In this document: piece after piece, positions 17,739 through 25,790 of the stretch
Numbering within the stretch: the stretch's first letter is position 1
Layout: each line of letters starts with the position of its first letter
Source of the DNA: DATARH01 sp036268075
GTDB lineage: Bacteria; Pseudomonadota; Alphaproteobacteria; ATCC43930; CGMCC-115725
Length of the DNA: 64,000 bases
NCBI GenBank assembly: GCA_036268075.1
Contig: DATAUV010000140.1
Span: 1-64,000, forward strand
Reading direction: 5' to 3'
Position numbers and translations under genes: made by a program
Notes under the pieces: model-generated
Databases searched by the model: none
Seen by the model: the letters and a program-made list of their open reading frames with translations, nothing else
Told to the model about the DNA's origin: nothing

Positions 17739-18479
17739 ATGGCTTATGAAGGCATGATTGCGGAAACCGTCAGGATTACCGGCCACAACGGCGACCCCGT
17801 CTCGGCCTATGTCGCGCGGCCGCTGGGCGCCGGCCCGTTCCCCGGCATGGTCCTCATCCACCACATGCCCGGCTGGGACGAGTGGTATCGCGAATGCACC
17901 CGCCGCTTCGCGCATCACGGCTATGCGACGATCAGCCATAACCTTTACGAGCGCTTTGGCGAGGGCAAGGCCGACGACGTCGCCGCGAAGGCGCGCGCCG
18001 CGGGCGGCGTCGCCGACGACCAGATGATCGGCGACACCGAGGCCGCGGTGCAGTTCCTGCGCCGTCAGCTCTGGCACAACGGCAAGGTCGGCCTCTTCGG
18101 CACCTGCTCGGGCGGCCGCCAGACCTTCCTCTTCGCCTGCAAGCAGAAGAGCATCGACTGCGCGGTCGAGCTGTGGGGCGGCCGCGTCGTGCAGGACGAT
18201 CTGACCGAAAAGCAGCCGGTGTCGCCGAACACCCTGACCGCCGGCCTTTCCTGCCCGCTCCTCGGCCTCTTCGGCAACGAAGACCGCTCGCCGACGCCCG
18301 AGCAGGTCGACCAGCACGAGGCCGAACTGAAAAAGGCGGGCAAGAACTACGAGTTCCACCGCTATGACGGCGCCGGCCACGGCTTCTTCTATTACGACCG
18401 CCCGAACTACCGCATCGAGCAGGCGCTCGACGGGTGGCAGAAGGTGTGGGCGTTCTGCGAGAAGCACCTGTCGAAGTAA
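17739..18479 (+). CDS. Dienelactone hydrolase family protein (paralogue 2)
   Basis: An alpha/beta hydrolase of 246 residues, a close paralogue of the gene at 4110. It shares GPFPG, IHHMPGWDEW and GLFGNED. The triad is C123 (GTCSGG), D182 (GNEDRSPTP) and H214 (GAGHGFF). Two ATGs lie close together. The second (17739) is preferred because AAGAGGG is six bases before it and touches the first (17733). It is divergent from the importer operon and followed after eight bases by a DUF6295 gene. The substrate is unknown. Confidence 0.87.
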   Translation: MAYEGMIAETVRITGHNGDPVSAYVARPLGAGPFPGMVLIHHMPGWDEWYRECTRRFAHHGYATISHNLYERFGEGKADDVAAKARAAGGVADDQMIGDTEAAVQFLRRQLWHNGKVGLFGTCSGGRQTFLFACKQKSIDCAVELWGGRVVQDDLTEKQPVSPNTLTAGLSCPLLGLFGNEDRSPTPEQVDQHEAELKKAGKNYEFHRYDGAGHGFFYYDRPNYRIEQALDGWQKVWAFCEKHLSK

Positions 18480-18487
18480 TCACCGGC

Positions 18488-18766
18488 ATGTGCACCTCGA
18501 TCGTCGAGATCGTCGACGCGAGTGGCGCCGGCAAGACGGGTGACGGGTGGATCGACCTGACCCATGCGGTCGTGTCGTACGACCACCCGCACCACGCCTT
18601 GCTGGAGGAGGCCATCACGATCGATTTCGTGAATTCGGCGCTGGCCCCCGGCGCGCGCGTCGCCGTCGAGCTGACGCTGGAAACCGGAAAGGCGCTGCGC
18701 GACGCCCTGACCCGGGCCATCGCCGCCGCCGACAAGGAGGAAGCCGAGCGTCACCGCGCGACGTGA
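18488..18766 (+). CDS. DUF6295 family small protein
   Basis: A 92-residue cytosolic protein starting MCTSIVEIVDASGAGKTGDG. The pattern, with a GWIDLTHAVVSYDHPHHALL core and ending in an alanine-rich helix (ALRDALTRAIAAADKEE), fits the uncharacterised DUF6295 family. It begins eight bases after the hydrolase stop on the same strand, so it is probably co-transcribed. The start ATG at 18488 is chosen because family members begin MCT. No function can be given. Confidence 0.7.
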   Translation: MCTSIVEIVDASGAGKTGDGWIDLTHAVVSYDHPHHALLEEAITIDFVNSALAPGARVAVELTLETGKALRDALTRAIAAADKEEAERHRAT

Positions 18767-18778
18767 CCGCACGGACCC

Positions 18779-18864
18779 GTAGGGTGGGTTAGCGAAGCGT
18801 AACCCACCGCCGGCCTCGCCGCGGGACCGCCATGGTGAGTTTCGCTATGCTCTACCCACCCTAC
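18779..18864. repeat. Dispersed inverted repeat, family A copy 3 (diverged)
   Basis: GTAGGGTGGGTTAGCGAAGC through ACCCACCG at the left pairs with GGTGAGTTTCGCTATGCTCT through ACCCACCCTAC at the right. It differs from other copies by GGTGGG in place of GATGGG and a longer loop. It ends 20 bases before the flavoprotein start. Confidence 0.75.
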
Positions 18865-18884
18865 AAGCTTACGGGGGACGGATC

Positions 18885-20375
18885 ATGGAACTGCCGGAAC
18901 GGGACGTCATCGTCGTCGGGGCCGGGAACGCGGCGACCTGCGCGGCCCTGTCGGCGGCGGAGAACGGCGCCTCGGTGCTAATGGTCGAGATCGCGCCCGA
19001 GGTCGCGCGGTCGGGCAACTCGGCCTTTACCGGCGGGGCGTTCCGCATCGTCTATCGCGGCTTCGACGACCTCGCGCAGCTCATCCCGGACATCAGCGAC
19101 CACGAGCTCGCCAACGTCGATGTCGGTACCTACACGGCCGAGCAGTATTTCGACGATGTCGGCCGCCTTACCGAATGGCGCTCGGACCCCGACCTCACCG
19201 AAATCCTGATCACCCGCAGCTTCGAGACCGGGAAATGGATGCGCGAAAAGGGCGTCCGCTTCCAGCTCGGCCTCGGCCGCCAGGCGTTCCAGGTCGACGG
19301 CAAGTTCAAGTTCTGGGGCGGGCTAGCCTGCCATATCTGGGGCGGCGGCAAGGAATTGATGAAGGCGCTCCACGCGACGCGCGAGAGGGAAAACATCCCG
19401 CTCGTCTACGAGACGCCCGCGATTGCTCTCTTACAGGGCGACAAGGGCATCGAGGGCGTGCGCGTGCGGCATCAGGGCCGCCTCGTCGAATTGCGGTCAA
19501 AGGCGGTGATCCTCGCCTGCGGCGGGTTCGAGGCGAATGCCGAGATGCGTGCCCGCTATCTCGGCCCCAACTGGGATTTGGCCAAGGTGCGCGGCACCCG
19601 CTACAACACCGGCCAGGGGCTCCGCATGGCGCTCGACATCGGCGCGGCGCCGGCCGGGCACTGGTCGGGCTGCCACGCCGTGCAATGGGACCTCAACGCC
19701 CCGCCGGTCGGCGACCTCGATGTCGGCGACCGCTTCCAAAAGCACGGCTACCCGTTCGGCATCGTCGTCAACGCGCACGGGCGCCGGTTTATCGACGAGG
19801 GCCTCGATTTCCACTCCTACACCTACGCCAAATACGGCCGCGAGGTGATGAACCAGCCGGGCCTCTTCGCCTGGCAGGTCTTCGACCAGAAGACCCTGCA
19901 CCTGTTGCGCGACGAATACCGCATCGCCCGTTGCACCAAGGAAAAGGCCGATACCTGGGAGGAGCTAGTCGCGAAAATGGAAGGCGTCGATCCCAAAGGC
20001 TTCCTGGAAACGATCGCCGAATTCAACGCCGCCCCGCGTCCGGCCGTGCCCTTCAACCCCAACATCCACGACGGCCTGCGCACCTCGGGCCTGGCGATCG
20101 ACAAATCGAACTGGGCGCAAAAACTGGACACCCCGCCCTACGAGGCCTACGGCGTCACCGCCGGCGTCACCTTCACCTTCGGCGGCCTCAAGACCTCCAA
20201 CGACTGCGAGGTCCAAGACGCCGCCGCCACCCCCATCCCCGGCCTCTTCGCCGCCGGCGAAATAATCGGCGGCCTCTACTACCACAACTACGCCAGCGGC
20301 ACGGGCCTGATGGCCGGCGGCGTGTTCGGGAAGATCGCGGGAAGGGCAGCGGCGGGGTATGTGAAGGGGTTGTAG
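18885..20375 (+). CDS. FAD-dependent dehydrogenase, TcuA (tricarballylate dehydrogenase)-like
   Basis: A flavoprotein of the fumarate reductase/succinate dehydrogenase flavin family, 496 residues. The FAD site begins VIVVGAGNAATCAALSAAE with acidic VEIAPE after strand two; a second nucleotide contact is the C-terminal GLFAAGEIIGG. The overall pattern (ARSGNSAFTGGAFR, GGLACHIWGGG) resembles TcuA, which oxidises tricarballylate to cis-aconitate. The partner iron-sulfur protein TcuB is not adjacent, so the exact substrate is open. A decayed copy of its last ~170 bases occurs at 21430-21603. Confidence 0.82.
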   Translation: MELPERDVIVVGAGNAATCAALSAAENGASVLMVEIAPEVARSGNSAFTGGAFRIVYRGFDDLAQLIPDISDHELANVDVGTYTAEQYFDDVGRLTEWRSDPDLTEILITRSFETGKWMREKGVRFQLGLGRQAFQVDGKFKFWGGLACHIWGGGKELMKALHATRERENIPLVYETPAIALLQGDKGIEGVRVRHQGRLVELRSKAVILACGGFEANAEMRARYLGPNWDLAKVRGTRYNTGQGLRMALDIGAAPAGHWSGCHAVQWDLNAPPVGDLDVGDRFQKHGYPFGIVVNAHGRRFIDEGLDFHSYTYAKYGREVMNQPGLFAWQVFDQKTLHLLRDEYRIARCTKEKADTWEELVAKMEGVDPKGFLETIAEFNAAPRPAVPFNPNIHDGLRTSGLAIDKSNWAQKLDTPPYEAYGVTAGVTFTFGGLKTSNDCEVQDAAATPIPGLFAAGEIIGGLYYHNYASGTGLMAGGVFGKIAGRAAAGYVKGL

Positions 20376-20385
20376 GATAGGGGGA

Positions 20386-20768
20386 TCATCCCGGCGAGGC
20401 GGGCCACTCGAACAATTCCACGCGTATGTCCTCCCCGTCGAGATGCACTTCGAGGATTTGATTCATTGGCTCGCCGATCTCGGAGAGCCTTGCCAGCGCC
20501 GCCTGAAACAATCGGATTTGGGTTTCGCGCTCCACGCTCGGGATATCAGTAGCAAACCCGGGTGAAGGTCGTGACGTGCATAAAGCCGTCGAAAGTCAGC
20601 CGCGTTGTTCGTGGTCAAGATCAGATCGTTCGCCAGCGCATACGAGGCGACGCGCCAGTCCTGCGACCTTGCCTGCCCGACATGCGCAACGTGGTAGGCC
20701 TCAAGCTTCAATCGGTGAGCCTCGTCGACGAGTGTCGGCGACAGGCACTCGTCGATGAGGAATTTCAA
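20386..20768 (-). pseudogene. DUF5615 PIN-like toxin, broken by a one-base frameshift
   Basis: The toxin starts at TTG (complement of 20766-20768), inside the antitoxin stop (TTGA overlap), giving (M)KFLIDECLSPTLVDEAHRL, the classic DUF5615 start. The frame runs to HPGLLLI and then goes wrong. The continuation VERETQIRLFQAALARLSEI through EDIRVELFEWPASPG and a TGA at 20386-20388 is in another frame. The span is 383 bases, one short of a multiple of three; restoring one base near 20548-20552 (CTGATATCCCG) gives an intact protein of about 127 residues. DUF5615 proteins are PIN-like nuclease toxins paired with DUF433. Confidence 0.75.
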
Positions 20769-21391
20769 GGAGCGTCTGGCCCGGTGAGGGGTAGCCGCCA
20801 TACCGCGATCGGCTCTTGATCGTGCCACGGCTGTTTGAGCGGTCGCCCGCGCTGGGGATGGGCAGTCGCGTAGATCGGCGCCAGCCGCACCATCTCTGCC
20901 GTGATGCGAGGGTAATCCACCAGCAGTCGCTCGGGCGTCTCGCCCAGTCGAAGCAACTCCGCAATCAGGTGCACCGGCACTCGCGTACCGCGAAACACCG
21001 GCTGTCCGCCCATGGTCTCGGGATCGACCGTCACCAGGCGAGCGGCGCGGCGCAACTGCGCGATGCGCTCCTTGATCTCGCGACGCGGCGCCCGCAGATC
21101 GAGCATCAGAGCGCCAACCGTGACGACCCGCCGTCGCGGCGAAGACGCGATCTCGGCGGATAAGCGCCGCCGAAAGGCCGGCGTCGTGTCCCGCGAAAGG
21201 TCCCTCTCAAGCGCGAGATAGACCACCGCCTGCTCGTCGAGCACCCGCGACCCGCCGCGCCGCTGTGCAGCGACGGTCTTCTTGTCGATCGCATTGTTGA
21301 CCGCCTTGAGGCTTTGCTGACTAAGAACTGCTGCCTCGGCCGGGGTGAAGAGCGTGAGGTTTTGGGACTGCATCGAAAAATTCATCTCCAT
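20765..21391 (-). CDS. DUF433 domain antitoxin
   Basis: A protein of 208 residues. The C-terminal part is a clear DUF433 domain (VTVDPETMGGQPVFRGTRVP followed by LRLGETPERLLVDYPRIT). The N-terminal half has a MerR-like or helix-turn-helix look (FTPAEAAVLSQQSLKAVNNAI) and probably binds DNA. DUF433 proteins are the antitoxin partners of DUF5615 toxins. It is upstream of, and overlaps by four bases with, the broken toxin. Autoregulation of the pair is typical but not shown here. Confidence 0.8.
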   Translation of the reverse strand: MEMNFSMQSQNLTLFTPAEAAVLSQQSLKAVNNAIDKKTVAAQRRGGSRVLDEQAVVYLALERDLSRDTTPAFRRRLSAEIASSPRRRVVTVGALMLDLRAPRREIKERIAQLRRAARLVTVDPETMGGQPVFRGTRVPVHLIAELLRLGETPERLLVDYPRITAEMVRLAPIYATAHPQRGRPLKQPWHDQEPIAVWRLPLTGPDAP

Positions 21392-21429
21392 ACAGAGATG
21401 ATTTTATAGACTCCTTCCCTGCGTTGAAA

Positions 21430-21603
21430 GACCGCCAACGAAACCGAAGTCCAAGACGCCGCCGGCACCCCTCCCGGGCCTCTTCGCCGCCGGCTAGATA
21501 ATCGGCGGCCCCTTCCACCACAACTACGCCAGCGGCATGGGTCTCATGCTGACGGCGTTTTCGGCAAGAGCGCAGCAAAGCGGGGTACGTGAAGGAGCGC
21601 TAG
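21430..21603 (+). pseudogene. Decayed duplicate of the 3' end of the TcuA-like gene
   Basis: This stretch aligns end to end with the last ~170 bases of the flavoprotein gene. GTCCAAGACGCCGCCG, CTCTTCGCCGCCGGC, ATAATCGGCGGCC, CACAACTACGCCAGCGGCA and the final GGGGTA(C/T)GTGAAGG...TAG are all shared. It is dead: two bases are lost in ACCCCTCCC, shifting frame, and the GEIIGG codons read GGC-TAG-ATA. Its final TAG (21601-21603) abuts the convergent stop of the 108-residue ORF. Confidence 0.85.
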
Positions 21604-21926
21604 ACGAACCCGAGTTCGTCGCTTTCATCGAGCACCGACGGTACCCGAAGTGCCTCGAGTCCCGATTGGTAAAGTATCTCAGACAGGTTGCGGCCTTTCT
21701 CATCATCCCGGGTTCTCAGGTTCGGAAAGAGGGGCTCAGGTATTTCCACAATTCGCGCGATTGTCGTGCTCCGCGAACCATCAAAGTCAAGCTCGGCGCG
21801 TTCGCTCCAAGGCTCGGCCAGATCATCGACGGAGCGCCGACACGCGTCTTCAAGATTCGAAGCGTTGACGAAGATATGCTCGTACATCGGGACCAGATAT
21901 TGGCGCTCGATTACGAAACGCGGCAT
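21600..21926 (-). CDS. Hypothetical protein in the restriction-modification operon
   Basis: A 108-residue acidic protein starting MPRFVIERQYLVPMYEHIFV. No family is recognised with confidence. It is soluble, with an ERQYLVPMYEH start and a central ALVDDLAEPWSE-like helix (ACRRSVDDLAEPWSE). GGGAGAG lies five bases before the ATG, and the gene begins 13 bases after the stop of the putative endonuclease, so it is the third gene of that operon. It could be a small accessory of the system or an unrelated passenger. Confidence 0.6.
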   Translation of the reverse strand: MPRFVIERQYLVPMYEHIFVNASNLEDACRRSVDDLAEPWSERAELDFDGSRSTTIARIVEIPEPLFPNLRTRDDEKGRNLSEILYQSGLEALRVPSVLDESDELGFV

Positions 21927-21939
21927 GTGATCTCTCCCG

Positions 21940-22902
21940 TCAAATCGCTGACGTTCTTAGCTGGTAATCCAAATCGGATAATTGAGCTGACACCGTCTCA
22001 AATATAGGTGATACGGAGGCCCATTCTCGTCGCCGTGTGCGGCCGGCCAAAAGCGGTGCGCCAAAGACAAACCTCTCATCATACTGCTGATAAAGAGCCG
22101 AGAAAAACCGGTCTGGATGCAGAGGACTTTCCGCTGGGGGAAAGCCGGGGAATGATTCGCCCGCGCGAGCACCACGTGGCTCGATCAGCGTCATCCCGAT
22201 GGCCTCATAGCGACTGATTTCTTCCCTAATCCCCTGTCGTCCGGTCATTTCAGATAAAGCCGAATAAAAGCGGCGTATCTCTCCCGAGGAGAGGATCGCA
22301 ACGTCGTTGCGCTCAATTCTCTCCATCGCGGACGGCGCGAGGGCATCGCCGTTCTGCTCGTCGGGAACCATGACAAATCCCTCGTCGGGTTCGAGGTGCG
22401 GCGCTTCGAGCGCATCTTGGACTGACCGATTGGCTCTGAGCACAATAAAGTAGCCAATCACGAGTGCCGGGTACGTTATGTGCAGGTTCGTGCACTCTCC
22501 GATTGTTTCTTCCATACGATTGGTAAGGTTTCGGAAGGCCTTTGTAGCTCCCTTGCAGGAGATTGCCAGAACGGGGCCGATTTTTGGTTTCGTTACGACA
22601 ACATCAACATTTTTGGTTTTCAGTCCGCCCAATATAATTTCTTCACCGGTCCCCGCCGCTTTGGGATCGAACGAAAGAACATTGCGGCGCGACACCCGAA
22701 ACGGCGGGCGTGGAGTTACGTCGTCAGGATCGAAGCCACCCTCAAGCACGAGGCGGCATGCCATATACCAGTGCAGGGGTTTGATGTGTCTTGCGCTCTG
22801 CGTGCCGCCGGCGTGAGTAGCGAACATGCGACACGCCTCATGGACGCTTATCCAGCGGCATACGTCCGGCGTCGACCGCGATCCTACCAATAGTGTCTCC
22901 AC
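21940..22902 (-). CDS. Putative restriction endonuclease (PD-(D/E)XK-like)
   Basis: A 320-residue soluble protein beginning at GTG (22902), 19 bases inside the 3' end of the methyltransferase gene, so translation is coupled. The core NVD100VVVTKPKIGPVLAIS115CK117G is a plausible PD-(D/E)XK nuclease centre with serine in place of the usual acid before x-K. An amphipathic helix follows (NRMEETIGECTNL). The role as the cutting partner is inferred from this motif and from its position; no known endonuclease family was recognised. GC content is visibly lower than in the flanks. Confidence 0.65.
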   Translation of the reverse strand: METLLVGSRSTPDVCRWISVHEACRMFATHAGGTQSARHIKPLHWYMACRLVLEGGFDPDDVTPRPPFRVSRRNVLSFDPKAAGTGEEIILGGLKTKNVDVVVTKPKIGPVLAISCKGATKAFRNLTNRMEETIGECTNLHITYPALVIGYFIVLRANRSVQDALEAPHLEPDEGFVMVPDEQNGDALAPSAMERIERNDVAILSSGEIRRFYSALSEMTGRQGIREEISRYEAIGMTLIEPRGARAGESFPGFPPAESPLHPDRFFSALYQQYDERFVFGAPLLAGRTRRREWASVSPIFETVSAQLSDLDYQLRTSAI

Positions 22903-24404
22903 GATCGTAGGGCAGCGATCCCGTCCGCGATGTCCTGTACGTCCGATGGATCGTCATGCGCGTTCAGTCGAAGCACTATGGCGCTCGCCTCCCGCGGCTC
23001 CAGCTTCAGGACACCGCCGCCAAGTGGATGCCCCTCGACTTCGCAGCTCAACTGAGTGAAGCGGTCATTCCAAGCCGTCGTGATGTAGGGACGCCATCTG
23101 GGTTCCTTCGCGCGAACATAGTGGAGCGCATTTGTGCAAGTGATGCAGGCTTCATTAGCGACCAAGCTAACTTGACGCCCCGACAAATATGTCATGAAAA
23201 AATCCGGAAAGCGTACGTCTGGTACAGAATACCAAGGTTTCCGATGGCAACATTTGTAGCCAGACCGTACCGACTCTCCCTCTGTACTATCCAAATACCG
23301 CTGTACGGACACTGGTAGCGTCTTGAGGTGTTTAGGAATGTTGAGAAGAAGCATTGGTTCGTCGGCTTCTCGCCAGCGGCTTACTAGTTTGCTGGATATG
23401 CAGCCGGTATCCAGGTATCGGCTATTGCGAACGGTCGGTTGCAACAGAGATTCAGGTAGCGCAAGCTCAATGGCCTTGGATGGTCTCAAGTGAAAGAAGT
23501 CATTGCCGCCGCTCACATATCCTATTCCAATAGACGCAACGTCCCCAAATCGTCTTACCAGAGGACTCCGCGCCGTGTGCTCATAAAGGGCTCTTGCGCG
23601 TGCAGGCATCAGCAACGGGCGCAACCGCCGTTTCCAGACGCCGCGCCATTCCGTAAGCGATAGCCTAATCCGCGTCGGAGGGAGGTCGGCGGCGGCGTCA
23701 AACCGTTCCATCGGGCTGAACTCGATCTCTCTGGTTGAACGCCCGAAATCGTCCGCGTAGAGCAACCAGCAATCCTCGGACAAATCGGGGAAGAGCTTCC
23801 TCCGTATAGCGACCACGCGCACGAGGCCGAAGTTTTCAACGAAATATTCGAGGACGGGCGCGGCGTAGGGCGCGTGCCCAATCTCAGCGGGCACAACAAA
23901 TGCTGCCCTTCCGCCCCGCTTAAGTAGCCCTGCGGCAACAACCAGGAACGGCGCCCAGGCGGAAGATAATCCAGAAAATTGCGCCCCCTTCTCCGCGCAA
24001 AGGGATAAGGCACGTCGCCGTGCTTCGCCGGCGAAGCGTTGGTATCGGATGAACGGAGGGTTGCCCACGACGCAGTCGAATCGCAACGTAGTCGCTCCTG
24101 CCCATACAAAAAAATCTGCCTGATGGACCAACGCGTCTGGAGCTCGTTGAGCAGTTTCGGCAACCGCCGCCCCGTCTTGTTCGATACCCACGCTGTTCGG
24201 GTGCCAGGCAACGAATCGACCATCGCCGCACGCAGGATCTAACAACAGGTCCTCTCGACTTCTAACAGCCCATCGGCATAGCGATATTGCGACCTCATCG
24301 GGGGTGTAGTAAGCCCCAACCGCCTTGCGATTCACTGGAGGGATCGTGAGGGAGCGCCCTCGATCGGGACGAAAATTCTCCGGAAACTGAGCGTCGAGCG
24401 GCAT
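22884..24404 (-). CDS. N6-adenine DNA methyltransferase, M.TaqI-like
   Basis: A 506-residue methyltransferase. The SAM site is motif I DPACGDGRFV (near residue 58), preceded by the motif X region GAYYTPDEVAISL. The catalytic motif IV is NPPFIRYQ, the gamma-class adenine signature. The remaining C-terminal half (about 260-500) carries the target recognition domain. It methylates an unknown DNA site and would protect it from the endonuclease encoded next. It is the first gene of a leftward operon of three. Codon use and base composition are less GC-rich than in the neighbours, a sign of recent acquisition. Confidence 0.88.
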   Translation of the reverse strand: MPLDAQFPENFRPDRGRSLTIPPVNRKAVGAYYTPDEVAISLCRWAVRSREDLLLDPACGDGRFVAWHPNSVGIEQDGAAVAETAQRAPDALVHQADFFVWAGATTLRFDCVVGNPPFIRYQRFAGEARRRALSLCAEKGAQFSGLSSAWAPFLVVAAGLLKRGGRAAFVVPAEIGHAPYAAPVLEYFVENFGLVRVVAIRRKLFPDLSEDCWLLYADDFGRSTREIEFSPMERFDAAADLPPTRIRLSLTEWRGVWKRRLRPLLMPARARALYEHTARSPLVRRFGDVASIGIGYVSGGNDFFHLRPSKAIELALPESLLQPTVRNSRYLDTGCISSKLVSRWREADEPMLLLNIPKHLKTLPVSVQRYLDSTEGESVRSGYKCCHRKPWYSVPDVRFPDFFMTYLSGRQVSLVANEACITCTNALHYVRAKEPRWRPYITTAWNDRFTQLSCEVEGHPLGGGVLKLEPREASAIVLRLNAHDDPSDVQDIADGIAALRSWRHYW

Positions 24405-24774
24405 CGTTTCGCACTCCCGATCAAACTACACTATAGGGTGCCGCCCCGAGCCAAGACCACAATGAAATGTATTCGCACGCTCGTTTGAGCGGCAGGATTG
24501 TGTATGATCTATGACCTTGATGCAATGAAAATGTTCCCTATATGTTCCTATCCGGCGGCAGAAAATTTGCGGCGCGAGGCAGAACCGGTGGGGTCGGTGC
24601 AGGCCCGACCTCCTGTTAGGTTATGGCTAGCAGGAGGAGAGCAGGAGGCGAGCCTCCTGTTAATTTGCGTTAGCGCAGGACGCGGCGTGCCGGGGTGGTG
24701 AGGCGTGTGCTACCTGCTATAAGCCTGCAAATAACAGGCATAACAGGTGCCGTGCGGCAGGGATCGAGGGCAGG
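24405..24774. other. 370-base gene-free gap at the right edge of the island
   Basis: No convincing gene is seen. The left part is AT-richer and contains two near-identical direct repeats (ATGTTCCCTAT and ATGTTCCTAT, about 24530-24550). The right part has an inverted repeat CAGGAGGC/GCCTCCTG at 24642-24659 followed by TTAATTT, and several CCTGTTA or TAACAGG boxes leading up to the dehydrogenase start. It lies upstream of both the leftward methyltransferase operon and the rightward dehydrogenase, so both promoters should be here. Confidence 0.6.
24711..24747 (+). promoter_or_regulatory. Operator-like site with TAACAGG boxes, copy 1
   Basis: The site runs TACCTGCTATAAGCC to TAACAGGCATAACAGG. 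The outer parts ACCTGcTAT and ATAACAGGT form an imperfect inverted repeat, and TAACAGG is directly repeated. It ends 27 bases before the hydroxyacid dehydrogenase ATG. The same 37 positions match 37212-37248 without gaps at 25 bases. Confidence 0.55.
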
Positions 24775-25728
24775 ATGAAGATCGTTATTCCCGACGACTA
24801 CCAGGACTCGATCCACAAGCTCGATGCGTTCCGGCTCCTCGCCGGGCATGAGGTCGTGCGGTATCGGGAGCCGGCGCGGGATTTGGATGAGTTGGTGGAG
24901 CGCCTCCGGGATGCCGAGATCGTCGTCGAGATCAGGGAGCGGATCGATTTTTCTCGGGCGCTGATTTCGCGGCTGCCCAAGCTCAAGTTGATCGCGCTGG
25001 TGGGAAGCCGGTCGCGGGCGGTCGATTATGAGGCGGCGCGGGATCACCAGGTCCTGGTGTCGCGCGGCGAGAGCGGGTCGCCGGAGGCGCCGGCTGAGTT
25101 GGCGGTGGCGCTGATGCTGGCGTCGCGCCGCAACGTCGTCGTCGAGGCGCCGCGGATGCAGCGCGGGGAGTGGCCGGCGACGCTGAGCCATCGGCTGCGC
25201 GGCAGCACGCTCGGGATTTTCGGGCTCGGCCATATCGGCGCGATGGTCGCCGAGGCCGGGCGCGGACTGGGCATGAAGGTGCTGGTGTGGGGGCGGGAGC
25301 GCTCGCTCGCCGAGGCGCGCGCCGCGGGTTACGAGGCGGCGGCGACAAAGGCCGAGCTGTTCGAGCGCTCCGACGTCTTGCAGCTTCTGGTGCGCCTGAC
25401 GCCGGAGACGCGCGGCATCGTCACTCGCGAGGATCTGCTGCGGATGAAGCCGACCGCGCTCTTCGTCAACGTCGCCCGCGCCTCGCTCATAGAGCCGGGC
25501 GCGCTCGTCGCCGCGCTGGAGGCCGGGCGGCCCGGCTTCGCGGCGGTCGATGTGTACGACGAGGAGCCGGTCGTCGGCGGCAACCACCCGCTCCTCAAGA
25601 TGCCCAACGTCCTCTGCACCCCGCATCTCGGCTGGGCCGAATGGGAGACGTTCGAGCTCTATTTCCGCGAATGCTTCGAGCAGATCGTGGCTTTTGCCGA
25701 GGGGCGGGAGCTGAGGCTCGCCACCTAG
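24775..25728 (+). CDS. D-2-hydroxyacid dehydrogenase family protein
   Basis: An NAD(P)-dependent oxidoreductase of 317 residues that interconverts 2-hydroxy and 2-oxo acids. The dinucleotide fold is LGIFGLGHIGAMVAEAGRGL (from about residue 146). Catalytic residues are R235 in VNVAR, the acid in YDEEPV (E263/E264) and H284 in CTPHLGW. The region around PETRGIV is typical of the phosphoglycerate dehydrogenase subgroup. Its exact substrate is open. The leader carries the TAACAGG motif, which suggests it is controlled together with the dienelactone hydrolase at 37293. Confidence 0.9.
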   Translation: MKIVIPDDYQDSIHKLDAFRLLAGHEVVRYREPARDLDELVERLRDAEIVVEIRERIDFSRALISRLPKLKLIALVGSRSRAVDYEAARDHQVLVSRGESGSPEAPAELAVALMLASRRNVVVEAPRMQRGEWPATLSHRLRGSTLGIFGLGHIGAMVAEAGRGLGMKVLVWGRERSLAEARAAGYEAAATKAELFERSDVLQLLVRLTPETRGIVTREDLLRMKPTALFVNVARASLIEPGALVAALEAGRPGFAAVDVYDEEPVVGGNHPLLKMPNVLCTPHLGWAEWETFELYFRECFEQIVAFAEGRELRLAT

Positions 25729-25790
25729 CCGCGGAACCGGGCCCTCGGGTCGGCGTTCGCGGTTCATCGACCAATTGTGGGACGGTGCAG

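Noticed and set aside
24498..24701. A 67-codon frame in the island-edge gap
   Set aside because: It has no ribosome site, mixed composition, and overlaps inverted repeats. It looks random.
20376..24774. An integrative element with integrase and att sites
   Set aside because: No integrase, excisionase or tRNA gene is visible. Only the duplicated flavoprotein tail hints at insertion.
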